This document shows, in pieces, positions 24,628 through 33,212 of a stretch of DNA of 64,000 bases. The notes below the pieces were generated by a model that made no database searches, was not told the DNA's origin, and worked only from the letters and a program-made list of their open reading frames with translations. Origin of the DNA: Cohnella phaseoli (GTDB lineage: Bacteria > Bacillota > Bacilli > Paenibacillales > Paenibacillaceae); the NCBI RefSeq assembly GCF_003386235.1, contig NZ_QRDZ01000046.1, forward strand, positions 1 to 64,000, written 5' to 3'. Made by a program: the position numbers and the translations under genes. Position 1 is the first letter of the stretch. Every line of letters begins with the position of its first letter.

Positions 24628-25851
24628 ATGCTAATCAAAAATCGCACGTTTCGTCTCATTTTCGCATCGGATCTTCTTCAGCAAATGGCCATCTGGATAC
24701 GCAATATGGCTTTGCTGTATTTTGTGCTGGAACGGACGAACGGGGATAAGTTCGCTGTGTCGTTGCTGTCTATCGTCGAATACGCGCCGATCTTCGTGTT
24801 CTCCATCGTAGGGGGGCTGTTCGCCGACAGATGGAACCCGAAGCGGACGATGATCGCGGGCGACCTGCTCAGCGCGGCTTCCATTCTCGTCATTATCGCC
24901 TTGATCGCCGCAGATGCTTGGCAGTCCCTGTATGCCGCGGTTTTTATATCCGCAGTCCTTAGCCAATTTTCACAGCCATCCTCCGCTAAAATTTTTAAGG
25001 CGCGCATCCCCGAAGATCAAGTTCCGGCGGCGATCGGGTTGACGCAAAGCATGAGCTCGTTGTTCCTAATTCTCGGTCCGGTTGCGGGGACCGCGATCTA
25101 CCAATGGGCCGGGTTAAAGGCGTCCTTGATCGTCCTGCCCGTTCTGTTCCTGCTGTCGGCTGCGGTACTGACATTGCTGCCAAGAGACGCCGGCGCCGTG
25201 GCAACGTCCAATTCCACGCTTCGCGAAGATTTGAGCGAGGGATTTCGCTTCGTAAAGTCGGAGAGCGGGCTGAAGAAGCTGTTTCTTTCCTTCGCGTTAA
25301 TCGGCCTGGGGGCAGGACTGGTACAGCCGCTGGAAGTGTTCATCGTGACGGAAAGATTGGGGCTGTCTCCCGACAACGTGCAGTGGTTCGCGGCTGCGGA
25401 CGGCTTCGGCCTGCTGCTCGGGGCTTTGATCGCAGCCGGTTTCGCGAAGCTGCTGAACGCCCGTTATCTGCTCCCGACGGCGATTATTTTTCTAGGCGTA
25501 ACCTATGTCGTCGAGGCATTGTCGGTCTGGCCGGTGCTGACAGGGGTATTCCGTTTTGCGAACGGCGTTTTGCTGGCGATTCTTAATACCGCAGTTGGCA
25601 GCTATGTGATCGCGAAAATCCCGGGCGAGATGGTCGGAAGGGTGAGCGGCATCGTCACTCCGCTCTCGATGGGAGCTCTGCTGCTGGGAACGACGATGTC
25701 CGGTCCCTTGAGCCATTACTCGGGCATCTATATCGCGTATTTCGCAGCGGCCGTTCTGTGCGCGCTGTCAGCCTTGCCCACCTTCGGGCTGAGATTGATG
25801 CAGAAGTCTCCCGGCGTGGAGGAGGAGAAGGGGACTGTCGCGCAAAGTTAA
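24628..25851 (+). CDS. MFS exporter (EntS/macrolide-efflux-like)
   Basis: A 407-residue protein with about twelve hydrophobic helices. It carries the MFS_3 signature of the EntS/MefA group (GGLFADRWNPKRTMIAGDL after helix 2, QSMSSLFLILGPVAGTAIYQW in helix 4-5). Members export siderophores, macrolides or other drugs using the proton gradient. The perfect operator just upstream and the adjacent TetR gene suggest substrate-induced expression. The substrate is unknown. Confidence 0.88.
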   Translation: MLIKNRTFRLIFASDLLQQMAIWIRNMALLYFVLERTNGDKFAVSLLSIVEYAPIFVFSIVGGLFADRWNPKRTMIAGDLLSAASILVIIALIAADAWQSLYAAVFISAVLSQFSQPSSAKIFKARIPEDQVPAAIGLTQSMSSLFLILGPVAGTAIYQWAGLKASLIVLPVLFLLSAAVLTLLPRDAGAVATSNSTLREDLSEGFRFVKSESGLKKLFLSFALIGLGAGLVQPLEVFIVTERLGLSPDNVQWFAAADGFGLLLGALIAAGFAKLLNARYLLPTAIIFLGVTYVVEALSVWPVLTGVFRFANGVLLAILNTAVGSYVIAKIPGEMVGRVSGIVTPLSMGALLLGTTMSGPLSHYSGIYIAYFAAAVLCALSALPTFGLRLMQKSPGVEEEKGTVAQS

Positions 25852-25941
25852 TCTCTATCTGGCCGACATCCGTGCTCGGCGACTTCGAACCTTTTTCGCC
25901 CGCCGGACCAATATAGACGAGAACCGATCAGGAGGTGCCTT

Positions 25942-26523
25942 ATGCAGGACAGCGAATTGCAGCCGTGGCTCGAACGGATGATCCAGGGAGACGGGGATGC
26001 TTTTCGCCGCATCTACGAGCTGACCAAGGACGACGTCTATCGCTTGCTCGTCTTTCTGTTGAACGACAGGGAAGACGCCGGCGATGTGATGAGCGAGGTA
26101 TATCTCAGCCTGCACCGTTCGCTGTCCGGCTATCGGCCCGAGCAGTCGTTTCGCAAATGGCTGAACGGCATCGCAGTGCGTCAGGCGAGCAATTGGAAGC
26201 GCAAGCTGTGGCGCAGAATGCGCCTGTTCGAACGGGTGAGCGCGGTAAGCGGCAGCCCCGAGGGGGATTGGCCGACCGAAGAGCGAACGCTTGCCAAGGA
26301 GTCGAGCCTGGAGCTGCTGACGCTGGTGGACAGACTGCCCTACAAGCTGAAGGAAGTCGTCGTGCTTCGGCACTATCGCGAGTATTCGCTGGAGGAGATT
26401 GCAGAGACGCTGGGCATTCCGGTCGGTACGGTCAAGTCGAGGCATCATTCGGCGCTCGGCAAGCTGCGTCAGTGGATCGGACAAGACATGTTCCTTGGGG
26501 AGGCTGCGGTTCATGCGGATTGA
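25942..26523 (+). CDS. ECF-type RNA polymerase sigma factor
   Basis: A 193-residue sigma factor. Region 2 spans about residues 12-85 (DREDAGDVMSEVYLSL and FRKWLNGIAVRQASNWKRK); region 4 is at 130-182 (RLPYKLKEVVVLRHYREYS, then the HTH GTVKSRHHSALGKLRQWI). There is no region 3. The ATG follows a strong AGGAGGTG. The next gene overlaps it by 11 bp and encodes a single-pass membrane protein, as expected for sigma/anti-sigma pairs. A GAACC-TTTTTCG element at 25887 resembles the -35 region found upstream of the gene at 42118, but no matching -10 CGTC lies at the right distance here. Confidence 0.92.
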   Translation: MQDSELQPWLERMIQGDGDAFRRIYELTKDDVYRLLVFLLNDREDAGDVMSEVYLSLHRSLSGYRPEQSFRKWLNGIAVRQASNWKRKLWRRMRLFERVSAVSGSPEGDWPTEERTLAKESSLELLTLVDRLPYKLKEVVVLRHYREYSLEEIAETLGIPVGTVKSRHHSALGKLRQWIGQDMFLGEAAVHAD

Positions 26524-27511
26524 AGATCGGATAAAAGTCGCTTATCGCGAAGAGGCGGGCGTAATTTCCGTACCGGCTTTGGCCGATAAGAGAGCAAGAG
26601 CGCGGATCGAACGGCTGCTCAAGACGAAGCAGGGAAGAAGCGCGGCGCTGAGCCGCAGAGCGGTTAAGTGGGCCTTGGCCGGATCGCTTGCCCTGCTGGT
26701 GATGGGATTTACTGCGCAATATTTCGTGCGGATCGGAGACGATCGCTTCAGCATGGAGATGGCGATTGTCGACGAAGTCAAGTTTGACGCGCACAAGGCA
26801 AATCTTGTACGGCAGCAGTTGCAGACGGTAAGGAACCAACTGGCGGTCGGAGAGAAGGCGCTTGTCTACTCGTCGGAGATCGAGTCGCTGCTTCCGGACT
26901 ATCGGAGCAAGGATCTGTATTATGCGGAATATGTGAGTAACCCGTATTTGTTCACGAACTACGGACAGTGGAAGGAACGGTTGGCCGATCTCGTGCCGCA
27001 GCTTGTCCTTCCGGACGAGCGGAGCAGTGGGCTTGTATTTGTCAGCGGGAAGGACGAGCTGGCCTTCGGAGGGTTCGTGACCGAAATGGATGTCGCCAAG
27101 CGGTTGCAGACAGAGGTGGCGGACAAGGGGACGGCGCTTGCTTGGGAGAAGATCACGAGAAGCGAGTCGTTGTTTGACTCGTATACGTCGTCCTACAAGG
27201 ACGCGAGCGGAGATGAGCTGTCATTCACCGTCCAGGTTAATAAGGAAGGCTCCAAGTTTGTCAGTCTGACGCAGGCCCAGTCGGAGAAGCTTAAGCTGAG
27301 CGACGGCCGTGAAGCGCTGTATGCGTTTAACGACAAGTTCCTGTACAGCGATACGAACCGGTATGTCAGCCTGAGCTGGGTCGATACGCAGGCGGAGTCT
27401 CCCGTCCTGTACACGCTCGGCAGCTTCTCGCTATCGATGACGAAGGAGCGATTGATCGCTGTTGCCGAGTCCATGGTTGCCCAACAAATCAAAGCAGAGC
27501 CGGCCGCGTAG
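26513..27511 (+). CDS. probable membrane anti-sigma factor
   Basis: A 332-residue protein with a basic cytoplasmic part (1-58), one transmembrane helix (about 59-80, WALAGSLALLVMGFTAQYF) and an extracellular domain of about 250 residues. I recognise no named domain. The topology, and the 11-bp overlap with the sigma gene that implies translational coupling, point to a role in holding the sigma factor at the membrane. No canonical zinc-binding anti-sigma motif is visible, so the role rests on context. A longer in-frame reading begins inside the sigma gene and has no ribosome site. A strong bidirectional terminator follows. Confidence 0.7.
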   Translation: MRIEDRIKVAYREEAGVISVPALADKRARARIERLLKTKQGRSAALSRRAVKWALAGSLALLVMGFTAQYFVRIGDDRFSMEMAIVDEVKFDAHKANLVRQQLQTVRNQLAVGEKALVYSSEIESLLPDYRSKDLYYAEYVSNPYLFTNYGQWKERLADLVPQLVLPDERSSGLVFVSGKDELAFGGFVTEMDVAKRLQTEVADKGTALAWEKITRSESLFDSYTSSYKDASGDELSFTVQVNKEGSKFVSLTQAQSEKLKLSDGREALYAFNDKFLYSDTNRYVSLSWVDTQAESPVLYTLGSFSLSMTKERLIAVAESMVAQQIKAEPAA

Positions 27512-27534
27512 GGCTGAAGCTGCCTCAAACCATA

Positions 27535-27583
27535 ATCGCCCTCTACTTGGCCTTCTTGGCCAGGCGGAGGGCGATCTTCTTTA
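27535..27583. terminator. terminator between convergent operons
   Basis: ATCGCCCTC (27535-27543) pairs perfectly with GAGGGCGAT (27567-27575), with an inner GGCC/GGCC. TCTTCTTTATT follows on the plus strand. It ends the sigma operon and may also serve the minus-strand regulator gene. Confidence 0.8.
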
Positions 27584-27589
27584 TTAATG

Positions 27590-29203
27590 TCAGTTCTCGC
27601 ACGCTCCCACGTTCCCTGCTTGCTTATATTCGCTTGGAGATAGGTCGGTCTCTTGCTTGAACACTTTGGCGAAGTAGGAATAGTTGGCGTACCCGACCTT
27701 GTTGGCCACGGCGAATACCGAGAGCTGCGTCGTGGTGAGTAGCCTTTTGGCGGCTTCGATTCGTGCGCCAATGATATATGCGCCGAGCGATACGCCGGTT
27801 TCTTTTTTGAACAGGCGGGCCAAATAGTCGGGATGAAGGAAAAAAACATCGGCCAGGCTGATTCGGGTCAAGTCTTCCCCATAATGCGAATGAATATATT
27901 GTTTGATCTCCTCGGCCACGGTTCTGGGCTGGTCGGCGAAGTCGCGGTATGACATCGCGGTCCGGACAAGATCCTGCAAATAAGCTTCCATATCTTCGAT
28001 GGAGTTCAGGGATTGGGCCAGCAGTTGCTCTTTGGCCTTGCCCTTGTACAACTGATGCGCCTGAATGCCTTTGGATTTGAGGAAGGCGTATACGAGCTGC
28101 ATGATATCGATCCGGAACAGAGCGAGCGTAGATGTTGCGACGTGATTTTCATTGGAATGTTGATTGAGATATAGTGTTGTATCCTGAAGAAAAGCATCGG
28201 GCCGGTGGTGCTCCAAATGACTCTCGAGTCGAGGCAGATCCGGCGGGGTATAGACTTCTTCCGATCGGTGGTCGTCCCGCTCCGCAAGAAAAATCTGATT
28301 GCGGCGTTTGGCGAACCCTTCATTCAACTGCAGCAGTTGGCGGAAGCCGCCGCTGACGGTTTCAAGCGCGGCGGCTGCGCCGACGATGCAGCAAGCATCG
28401 CACTTCAAAGACTGATTGGCCTGTTGAATGAACGAGTCGCACAACTGTTCGAGCGTCGATGCTTCGGGCGGATGGCTCCATTTCAGGACGACGATCCAGT
28501 TATGCGCGCTGTATTCCAGTATGGTTTCTACCGTGAATGCCGGGGACTGGAACAGCTCGTACGAGACATTAAGCAACGCAAAATCGAACAGGTTTTTCTC
28601 TTTCGTCCCCATGCTTCCGGCATAAGGAAACAGATTGAGGAACAGCGGCTGAATGAGATCGGACATGCTATACGACAGATTTTGCTCGTCGACGGCGTGT
28701 GCGACCTGCAGGGGCTTCAGTTCGCAGGAAGTGCTGTCATGGATCAGCTTGCGCCAGAAGTGCTCCAGAATCTTCGCTTGATTGCGCTGCCAGTAATAGC
28801 CCTCCCGGATCGCCTGCTTCTGTTTCTGCTGCTCCCGAGCCCGCTCCACAGCCTTCCGAATGATGAGCATCAGCTTGTCGAACTGAATCGGCTTCAGAAA
28901 ATATTCGAAACTGCGCAGTTCTATCGCTTTTTGCGCATAATTGAAGTCGGCATAGTTGGTCAGCAGAATGGTCTGTACCTCATAGTTTTCCTCTCGAATC
29001 CAAGCCAACAATTCCAGCCCGCTTCCTTGCGGCATCTCAATGTCGGAGATCAGAATCTGGATGGCATGATTTAACAAAATGTCGCGCGCCTGAGCGACAT
29101 TGTGCGCGGTATACACCCGCTCAATGCCAAGGGAAGCCCAGTCGATCTTTTTTTCCAGCGCAGTCACGACAAAATAATCGTCATCCACCAACAGGGCATG
29201 CAT
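27590..29203 (-). CDS. YesN-type response regulator with AraC domain
   Basis: A 537-residue protein. The receiver domain (1-120) has VDDDYF and the phospho-Asp in ILISDIEMPQGSG. A middle region follows, and a C-terminal AraC double HTH covers about the last 105 residues (RISLADVFFLHPDYLARLFK and GYANYSYFAKVFKQETDLSPSEY without gaps in the fold). It lies 17 bp downstream of its kinase gene on the same strand. The divergent lplB/lplC/lplA-type transport operon is the probable target. Confidence 0.93.
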   Translation of the reverse strand: MHALLVDDDYFVVTALEKKIDWASLGIERVYTAHNVAQARDILLNHAIQILISDIEMPQGSGLELLAWIREENYEVQTILLTNYADFNYAQKAIELRSFEYFLKPIQFDKLMLIIRKAVERAREQQKQKQAIREGYYWQRNQAKILEHFWRKLIHDSTSCELKPLQVAHAVDEQNLSYSMSDLIQPLFLNLFPYAGSMGTKEKNLFDFALLNVSYELFQSPAFTVETILEYSAHNWIVVLKWSHPPEASTLEQLCDSFIQQANQSLKCDACCIVGAAAALETVSGGFRQLLQLNEGFAKRRNQIFLAERDDHRSEEVYTPPDLPRLESHLEHHRPDAFLQDTTLYLNQHSNENHVATSTLALFRIDIMQLVYAFLKSKGIQAHQLYKGKAKEQLLAQSLNSIEDMEAYLQDLVRTAMSYRDFADQPRTVAEEIKQYIHSHYGEDLTRISLADVFFLHPDYLARLFKKETGVSLGAYIIGARIEAAKRLLTTTQLSVFAVANKVGYANYSYFAKVFKQETDLSPSEYKQAGNVGACEN

Positions 29204-29220
29204 GAAGTCGGACCTCCTTT

Positions 29221-30942
29221 TCAGGTTGAATGGGGTGGGAACTCCGGTAAATACAGCTTGACGCAGGCACCGCCGCAGTTGGCGAATTCAATTCGTGCGC
29301 GCGATCCGTACAAGTACTCGAGCCGCAGAATGGTGTTCATAATGCCGATCTGCGTGCCGCCGCTCTGATCGAGCGGCTGTCCGTGCTGCAGCTTATCCAG
29401 CACCTCCGGCGGGAAGCCGGGACCGGTATCCGATATGGTGATGACGACCATCTTCTCGTCAGACAGTTGTCCGCGCTCCACAGTGAGCGAGATGTGAGAA
29501 TGCTGATCTCGCGCAACCGCGTATTTGATCGCATTTTCAATGAAGGTTTGCAGGATAAGCGGCGGAATCGGCGTCTCGCACACGGCAGCTTCTCTTTCGA
29601 TTTGATAAAAAAAAGTGTCTTGATAACGGCTCCTCTGAATATCGAGATAGACGCGAACATGCTCGATCTCGTCCTCCATTCGGACAAAGTCCTTACCGTT
29701 CTGAAAGATGTACCTGAAATAGACGGAAATGGACAGCGCCATCTGCTGAATCTCCTCGGTCATATCCATCTGAGCCATACTGTGTATCGTCGTCAGACAG
29801 TTCAGGAAAAAATGCGGCTTGATCTGCAGCTTGGTATAGTCCAGTTGAATGCGCTGTTTTTCGATCTCGCGCTCGTAAATGTCGATTTTATACGTTTTGA
29901 TCTGGTTGACTAACTGCGCAAACTGCTTGTTGGCCTTCTCCAACTCGACGATCTTGCTGCTGGCGATATCCAGCGGTTCGCCGTCCTCCTTCCAGAAGGA
30001 TAGATTATAGGAGAAGCTTTTGATCGGCTGCAGCACTTTATTCCTGAAGTAGAGCATAATAAAGCTCAGGCTGCAGGCGACAATAAACGCGAGCAATATG
30101 ATGAGCAACTGGGCGATCATAATTTTCTCGAAGGCGCCGAACTGAATGACGAGCTTAACGTAAAAGGAGGCGTTGTCGAACTCGCCCTTGACGGTCGTCT
30201 TGGTCTGAAAGGCATTCCAGAAAGCGGAGCGCTCCTGATCGACTTCCAGCGGCTTGCCTTTGCTCGAGATCGGGCTGGTTGTGAGCTGGCCGTCTTCTGT
30301 CCACAGGGACGCATACCCGTTCTCGCCCAGGTTGATCTGGCGCAGCGGGCGGATCAGATCGTCGGCAGCGATCAGGCAGATCATATAGTTGTCATGATAC
30401 AGGAAGATGTTAAGGATATAAAATTGGTCTGCGAGCTGAACGGTCGACCACCGCGAGTAGTATTTTTCATAAATGATCTTGTCTTCAATAAAGGCTTTAA
30501 TCTGCTGCTGGAGCTCCTGATACGCCTTGTACGACAGCCCCATGGGCGCGATGTTGAGCATGAAGTTTTTTTGGCTGGAATAAAGAAAGAAGTTATAGCT
30601 CTGATCGTAGCTCTTCTGCAACTCAACAAACCTGCGGTATAGCGATTCGTTAGCTTTGATGAAAGCGTTATCGTCTGTGTCGTGAGTGTTCATGATCTTG
30701 ATGTTATCGTCGTTGGCCAACGTCCAGCCCATGAAATGATTAATGTAGGAAAAGTCTCCGTTGAGCCTATTGATGTACAAATAAGCGGTATCTCGCAAAT
30801 CGCGGGCGGATTGCTGCTTGACGATCGCGATTGACGCGAAGCTGATGATGAAGTCCAGAATGAGCGCGGTAAAAGAGATGACGAGAATGATCTTGACATA
30901 ATGCTGGATCGGATACAGCTTGTTGTCCGCTTGTTTGTTCAT
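29221..30942 (-). CDS. YesM-type sensor histidine kinase
   Basis: A 573-residue membrane kinase. A first membrane helix (about 17-40) is followed by an extracytoplasmic sensor region, a second membrane helix (about 275-300), a His_kinase domain with the phospho-acceptor motif IKPHFFLNCLTTIH and a HATPase domain (FIENAIKYAV N box; ISDTGPGFP G box). I use the ATG at 30942, preceded by AAGGGG; an open extension of 92 codons upstream has no ribosome site and reads through the promoter. It precedes its regulator by 17 bp and is transcribed away from the transport genes. Confidence 0.92.
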   Translation of the reverse strand: MNKQADNKLYPIQHYVKIILVISFTALILDFIISFASIAIVKQQSARDLRDTAYLYINRLNGDFSYINHFMGWTLANDDNIKIMNTHDTDDNAFIKANESLYRRFVELQKSYDQSYNFFLYSSQKNFMLNIAPMGLSYKAYQELQQQIKAFIEDKIIYEKYYSRWSTVQLADQFYILNIFLYHDNYMICLIAADDLIRPLRQINLGENGYASLWTEDGQLTTSPISSKGKPLEVDQERSAFWNAFQTKTTVKGEFDNASFYVKLVIQFGAFEKIMIAQLLIILLAFIVACSLSFIMLYFRNKVLQPIKSFSYNLSFWKEDGEPLDIASSKIVELEKANKQFAQLVNQIKTYKIDIYEREIEKQRIQLDYTKLQIKPHFFLNCLTTIHSMAQMDMTEEIQQMALSISVYFRYIFQNGKDFVRMEDEIEHVRVYLDIQRSRYQDTFFYQIEREAAVCETPIPPLILQTFIENAIKYAVARDQHSHISLTVERGQLSDEKMVVITISDTGPGFPPEVLDKLQHGQPLDQSGGTQIGIMNTILRLEYLYGSRARIEFANCGGACVKLYLPEFPPHST

Positions 30943-31000
30943 ACTCGCAGCCCCTTGCTTCAAGTCTATTGTTAACTGAAAAGGATAGCGCTGTCTGAAG

Positions 31001-31028
31001 ATTATAATACCGGTACTTGAAATTGCAA
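31001..31028 (-). promoter_or_regulatory. promoter of the second kinase/regulator operon
   Basis: On the minus strand TTGCAA and a perfect TATAAT are separated by 16 bases, ending about 60 bp before the kinase start. The rest of the 30943-31260 divergent region holds no gene. It has a short ACACAGAAG direct repeat near 31220 and a candidate TATACT -10 at 31199 for the transport operon, with no good -35, as expected for an activator-dependent promoter. Confidence 0.6.
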
Positions 31029-31260
31029 CCCGGGATAGAGGGTCTGCAACCGAATGTCTGGATAATGGCAGTAAAAAGTCTGGATCGGACGGGCTTCGGC
31101 GACGCTCCGGATCAGATAGGCTCTTCGATCCCCGCACGTTCCCCGTAAAGTCCGAAAAACAGGGGACACATAGTCCAAATCTCCTCCGATCCGGCAAGTA
31201 TACTGAGGACGTGACCAAGAAACAGAAGACACAGAAGACACAGAAAGAGGGGACTGCGCG

Positions 31261-32190
31261 TTGACCAACAGCTCATCGGGCGGCTATCTGCAGCACAAAA
31301 TCGCGGGGATCGGCAGAAACTGGGGACTATACTTGCTTTTACTGCCGGCCGTGACGTTGCTGCTCTGCTTTACGTACAAGCCGATGTACGGCGTAATTAT
31401 TGCCTTTAAAGACTTCAAGCCGGCGCTGGGCATTATGGGCAGCCCGTGGGTGGGACTTAAATACTTCGAGAAGTTTTTTAATTCCTACCAATTCTCGATC
31501 ACGATTAAAAATACGATTTACATCAGTCTATACAGCTTCGCGACATTCCCGATTCCCATTCTCTTCGCGATTTGCGTCAATCAACTGCGGGCAAACCGAT
31601 TCAAGCGCATATTTCAGACAGTCACTTACATGCCGCACTTCATATCGACCATCGTCATCGTCGGCATTCTCATGATTCTGCTGTCGCCCGGCAACGGTCT
31701 GCTCGGCAATATCTATCGCTTGTTCGGGGCCGAAGCGCCGAACTTGCTCGGTTCGGCCAGTATGTTCAGCAGTCTGTATGTGTGGTCCGACGTGTGGCAG
31801 CATGCGGGCTGGGACAGCATTATTTATATCGCAGCCTTATCGTCGGTCAACCCTAGCCTGTACGAGGCGGCGACAGTGGACGGCGCGAGTCGATGGCAGA
31901 AAATCAAGTATATCGACATTCCGATGCTCATCCCGACGGCCGTGACGCTTCTGATTCTGAGAGTCGGCGGATTGCTCGGCGTAGGATTTGAGAAAGCATT
32001 TCTGCTGCAAAACAACCTGAATATTTCCGGCAGCGAAGTTCTTTCGACTTATGTGTACAAGATTGGCCTGCTCAGCTCCCAATACAGCTTTTCGGCGGCG
32101 ATCAATTTGTTTAATACGGTCATTAACTTCATACTGCTTATTTTGGTCAACCAGATATCGAGAAAATACTCGGAGCACAGTCTCTGGTAA
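31261..32190 (+). CDS. ABC transporter permease, LplB family
   Basis: A 309-residue membrane protein with six transmembrane segments and the LplB signature KPMYGVIIAFKDFKP near residue 40. The EAA loop is near residue 200 (YEAATVDGASRWQKIKYIDIP). It starts at a TTG after GAGGGG. With the next permease and the binding protein it forms a carbohydrate importer of the LplABC/YtcQ class. No ATPase gene accompanies it. Confidence 0.93.
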   Translation: MTNSSSGGYLQHKIAGIGRNWGLYLLLLPAVTLLLCFTYKPMYGVIIAFKDFKPALGIMGSPWVGLKYFEKFFNSYQFSITIKNTIYISLYSFATFPIPILFAICVNQLRANRFKRIFQTVTYMPHFISTIVIVGILMILLSPGNGLLGNIYRLFGAEAPNLLGSASMFSSLYVWSDVWQHAGWDSIIYIAALSSVNPSLYEAATVDGASRWQKIKYIDIPMLIPTAVTLLILRVGGLLGVGFEKAFLLQNNLNISGSEVLSTYVYKIGLLSSQYSFSAAINLFNTVINFILLILVNQISRKYSEHSLW

Positions 32191-32214
32191 CGGAAGGGAG
32201 GGGGAGCAAGAGAG

Positions 32215-33126
32215 ATGGAGTCTGCAACGAATATGGGAATGCGCATCGAAAAAACGCGCAGCAGCGACAATGTGCTGGAAGCTTTAGTGTACATTGGGGC
32301 CGGGTTGGTGCTTATTCTTGTCCTATATCCGCTTTATTTTATCGTCATCGCTTCATTCAGCGATCCGGCGGCTGTCGGTACCGGCCAGGTATGGCTGTTT
32401 CCCAAAGGCTTTACGCTGGATGGCTACAAAGAGTTGTTCAAGCACGCTAACATCTGGATCGGCTACCGCAACACGATTTTCTACACAGCCGTCGGCACGG
32501 CGATCGGGCTCGCGGTCAATCTGTCGGCCGCCTACGCGTTGTCTCGGAAGGACCTGGTCGGCCGCAAGTTTTTATCCTTGTTCTTTATTTTCACGATGTT
32601 CTTTAACGGCGGGCTAGTGCCTACGTTTCTGACAATCCGCGATTTTCATCTGTACGATACGGTGTGGGTCATGGTGCTGCCGTTTTCTGTTGCCGTTTTC
32701 GATATCATTGTGGCGCGGACGTTTTTCCAGACAGGGATTCCGCAGGATTTGTGGGAGGCTGCCCAGGTTGACGGCTGCGGGAACTTACGATTCTATTTTC
32801 AGATGGTGCTGCCTCTTTCCAAGGCAATCATCTCCGTGCTGGCGCTATGGTTTGCGGTCGGACAATGGAACTCATATTTTAACGGTCTGATTTATTTGCA
32901 GACCCCCGATCTGTATCCGCTCCAACTGGTCCTGCGGGATATTCTGGTGACGAATCAGATGCAGAATGCGCTCGGAACGGGCGAGGCGGCCCAGATCGCG
33001 CTGCGGCTGGCCAATCTGCTTCGCTATTCGGTCATCATCGTCGCTACGCTGCCGATCATGTGCCTGTACCCGTTCGTGCAGAAGCACTTCAATAAGGGGG
33101 TGATGATTGGCGCCGTGAAGAGCTGA
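32215..33126 (+). CDS. ABC transporter permease, LplC family
   Basis: A 303-residue membrane protein with six transmembrane segments. LplC hallmarks include FPKGFTLDGYKELFK near residue 65, the FFNGGLVPTFL segment and the EAA-type loop WEAAQVDGCGNLRFYFQMVLPL near 185. It is the second channel subunit, 24 bp downstream of the LplB-type gene. Confidence 0.93.
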   Translation: MESATNMGMRIEKTRSSDNVLEALVYIGAGLVLILVLYPLYFIVIASFSDPAAVGTGQVWLFPKGFTLDGYKELFKHANIWIGYRNTIFYTAVGTAIGLAVNLSAAYALSRKDLVGRKFLSLFFIFTMFFNGGLVPTFLTIRDFHLYDTVWVMVLPFSVAVFDIIVARTFFQTGIPQDLWEAAQVDGCGNLRFYFQMVLPLSKAIISVLALWFAVGQWNSYFNGLIYLQTPDLYPLQLVLRDILVTNQMQNALGTGEAAQIALRLANLLRYSVIIVATLPIMCLYPFVQKHFNKGVMIGAVKS

Positions 33127-33212
33127 CGAAGCAGCGGCGGGGAAGGCAAGGCTATGTGACGTCATTCCTGTTGTGAAGACGCAATTCATTTTGTACAAAG
33201 GGGAGTTATACA

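Noticed and set aside
30660..30673. TGAAAGCGTTATCG resembling a CcpA cre site
   Set aside because: One mismatch to the consensus and it lies inside the kinase coding region; expected by chance in 64 kb.
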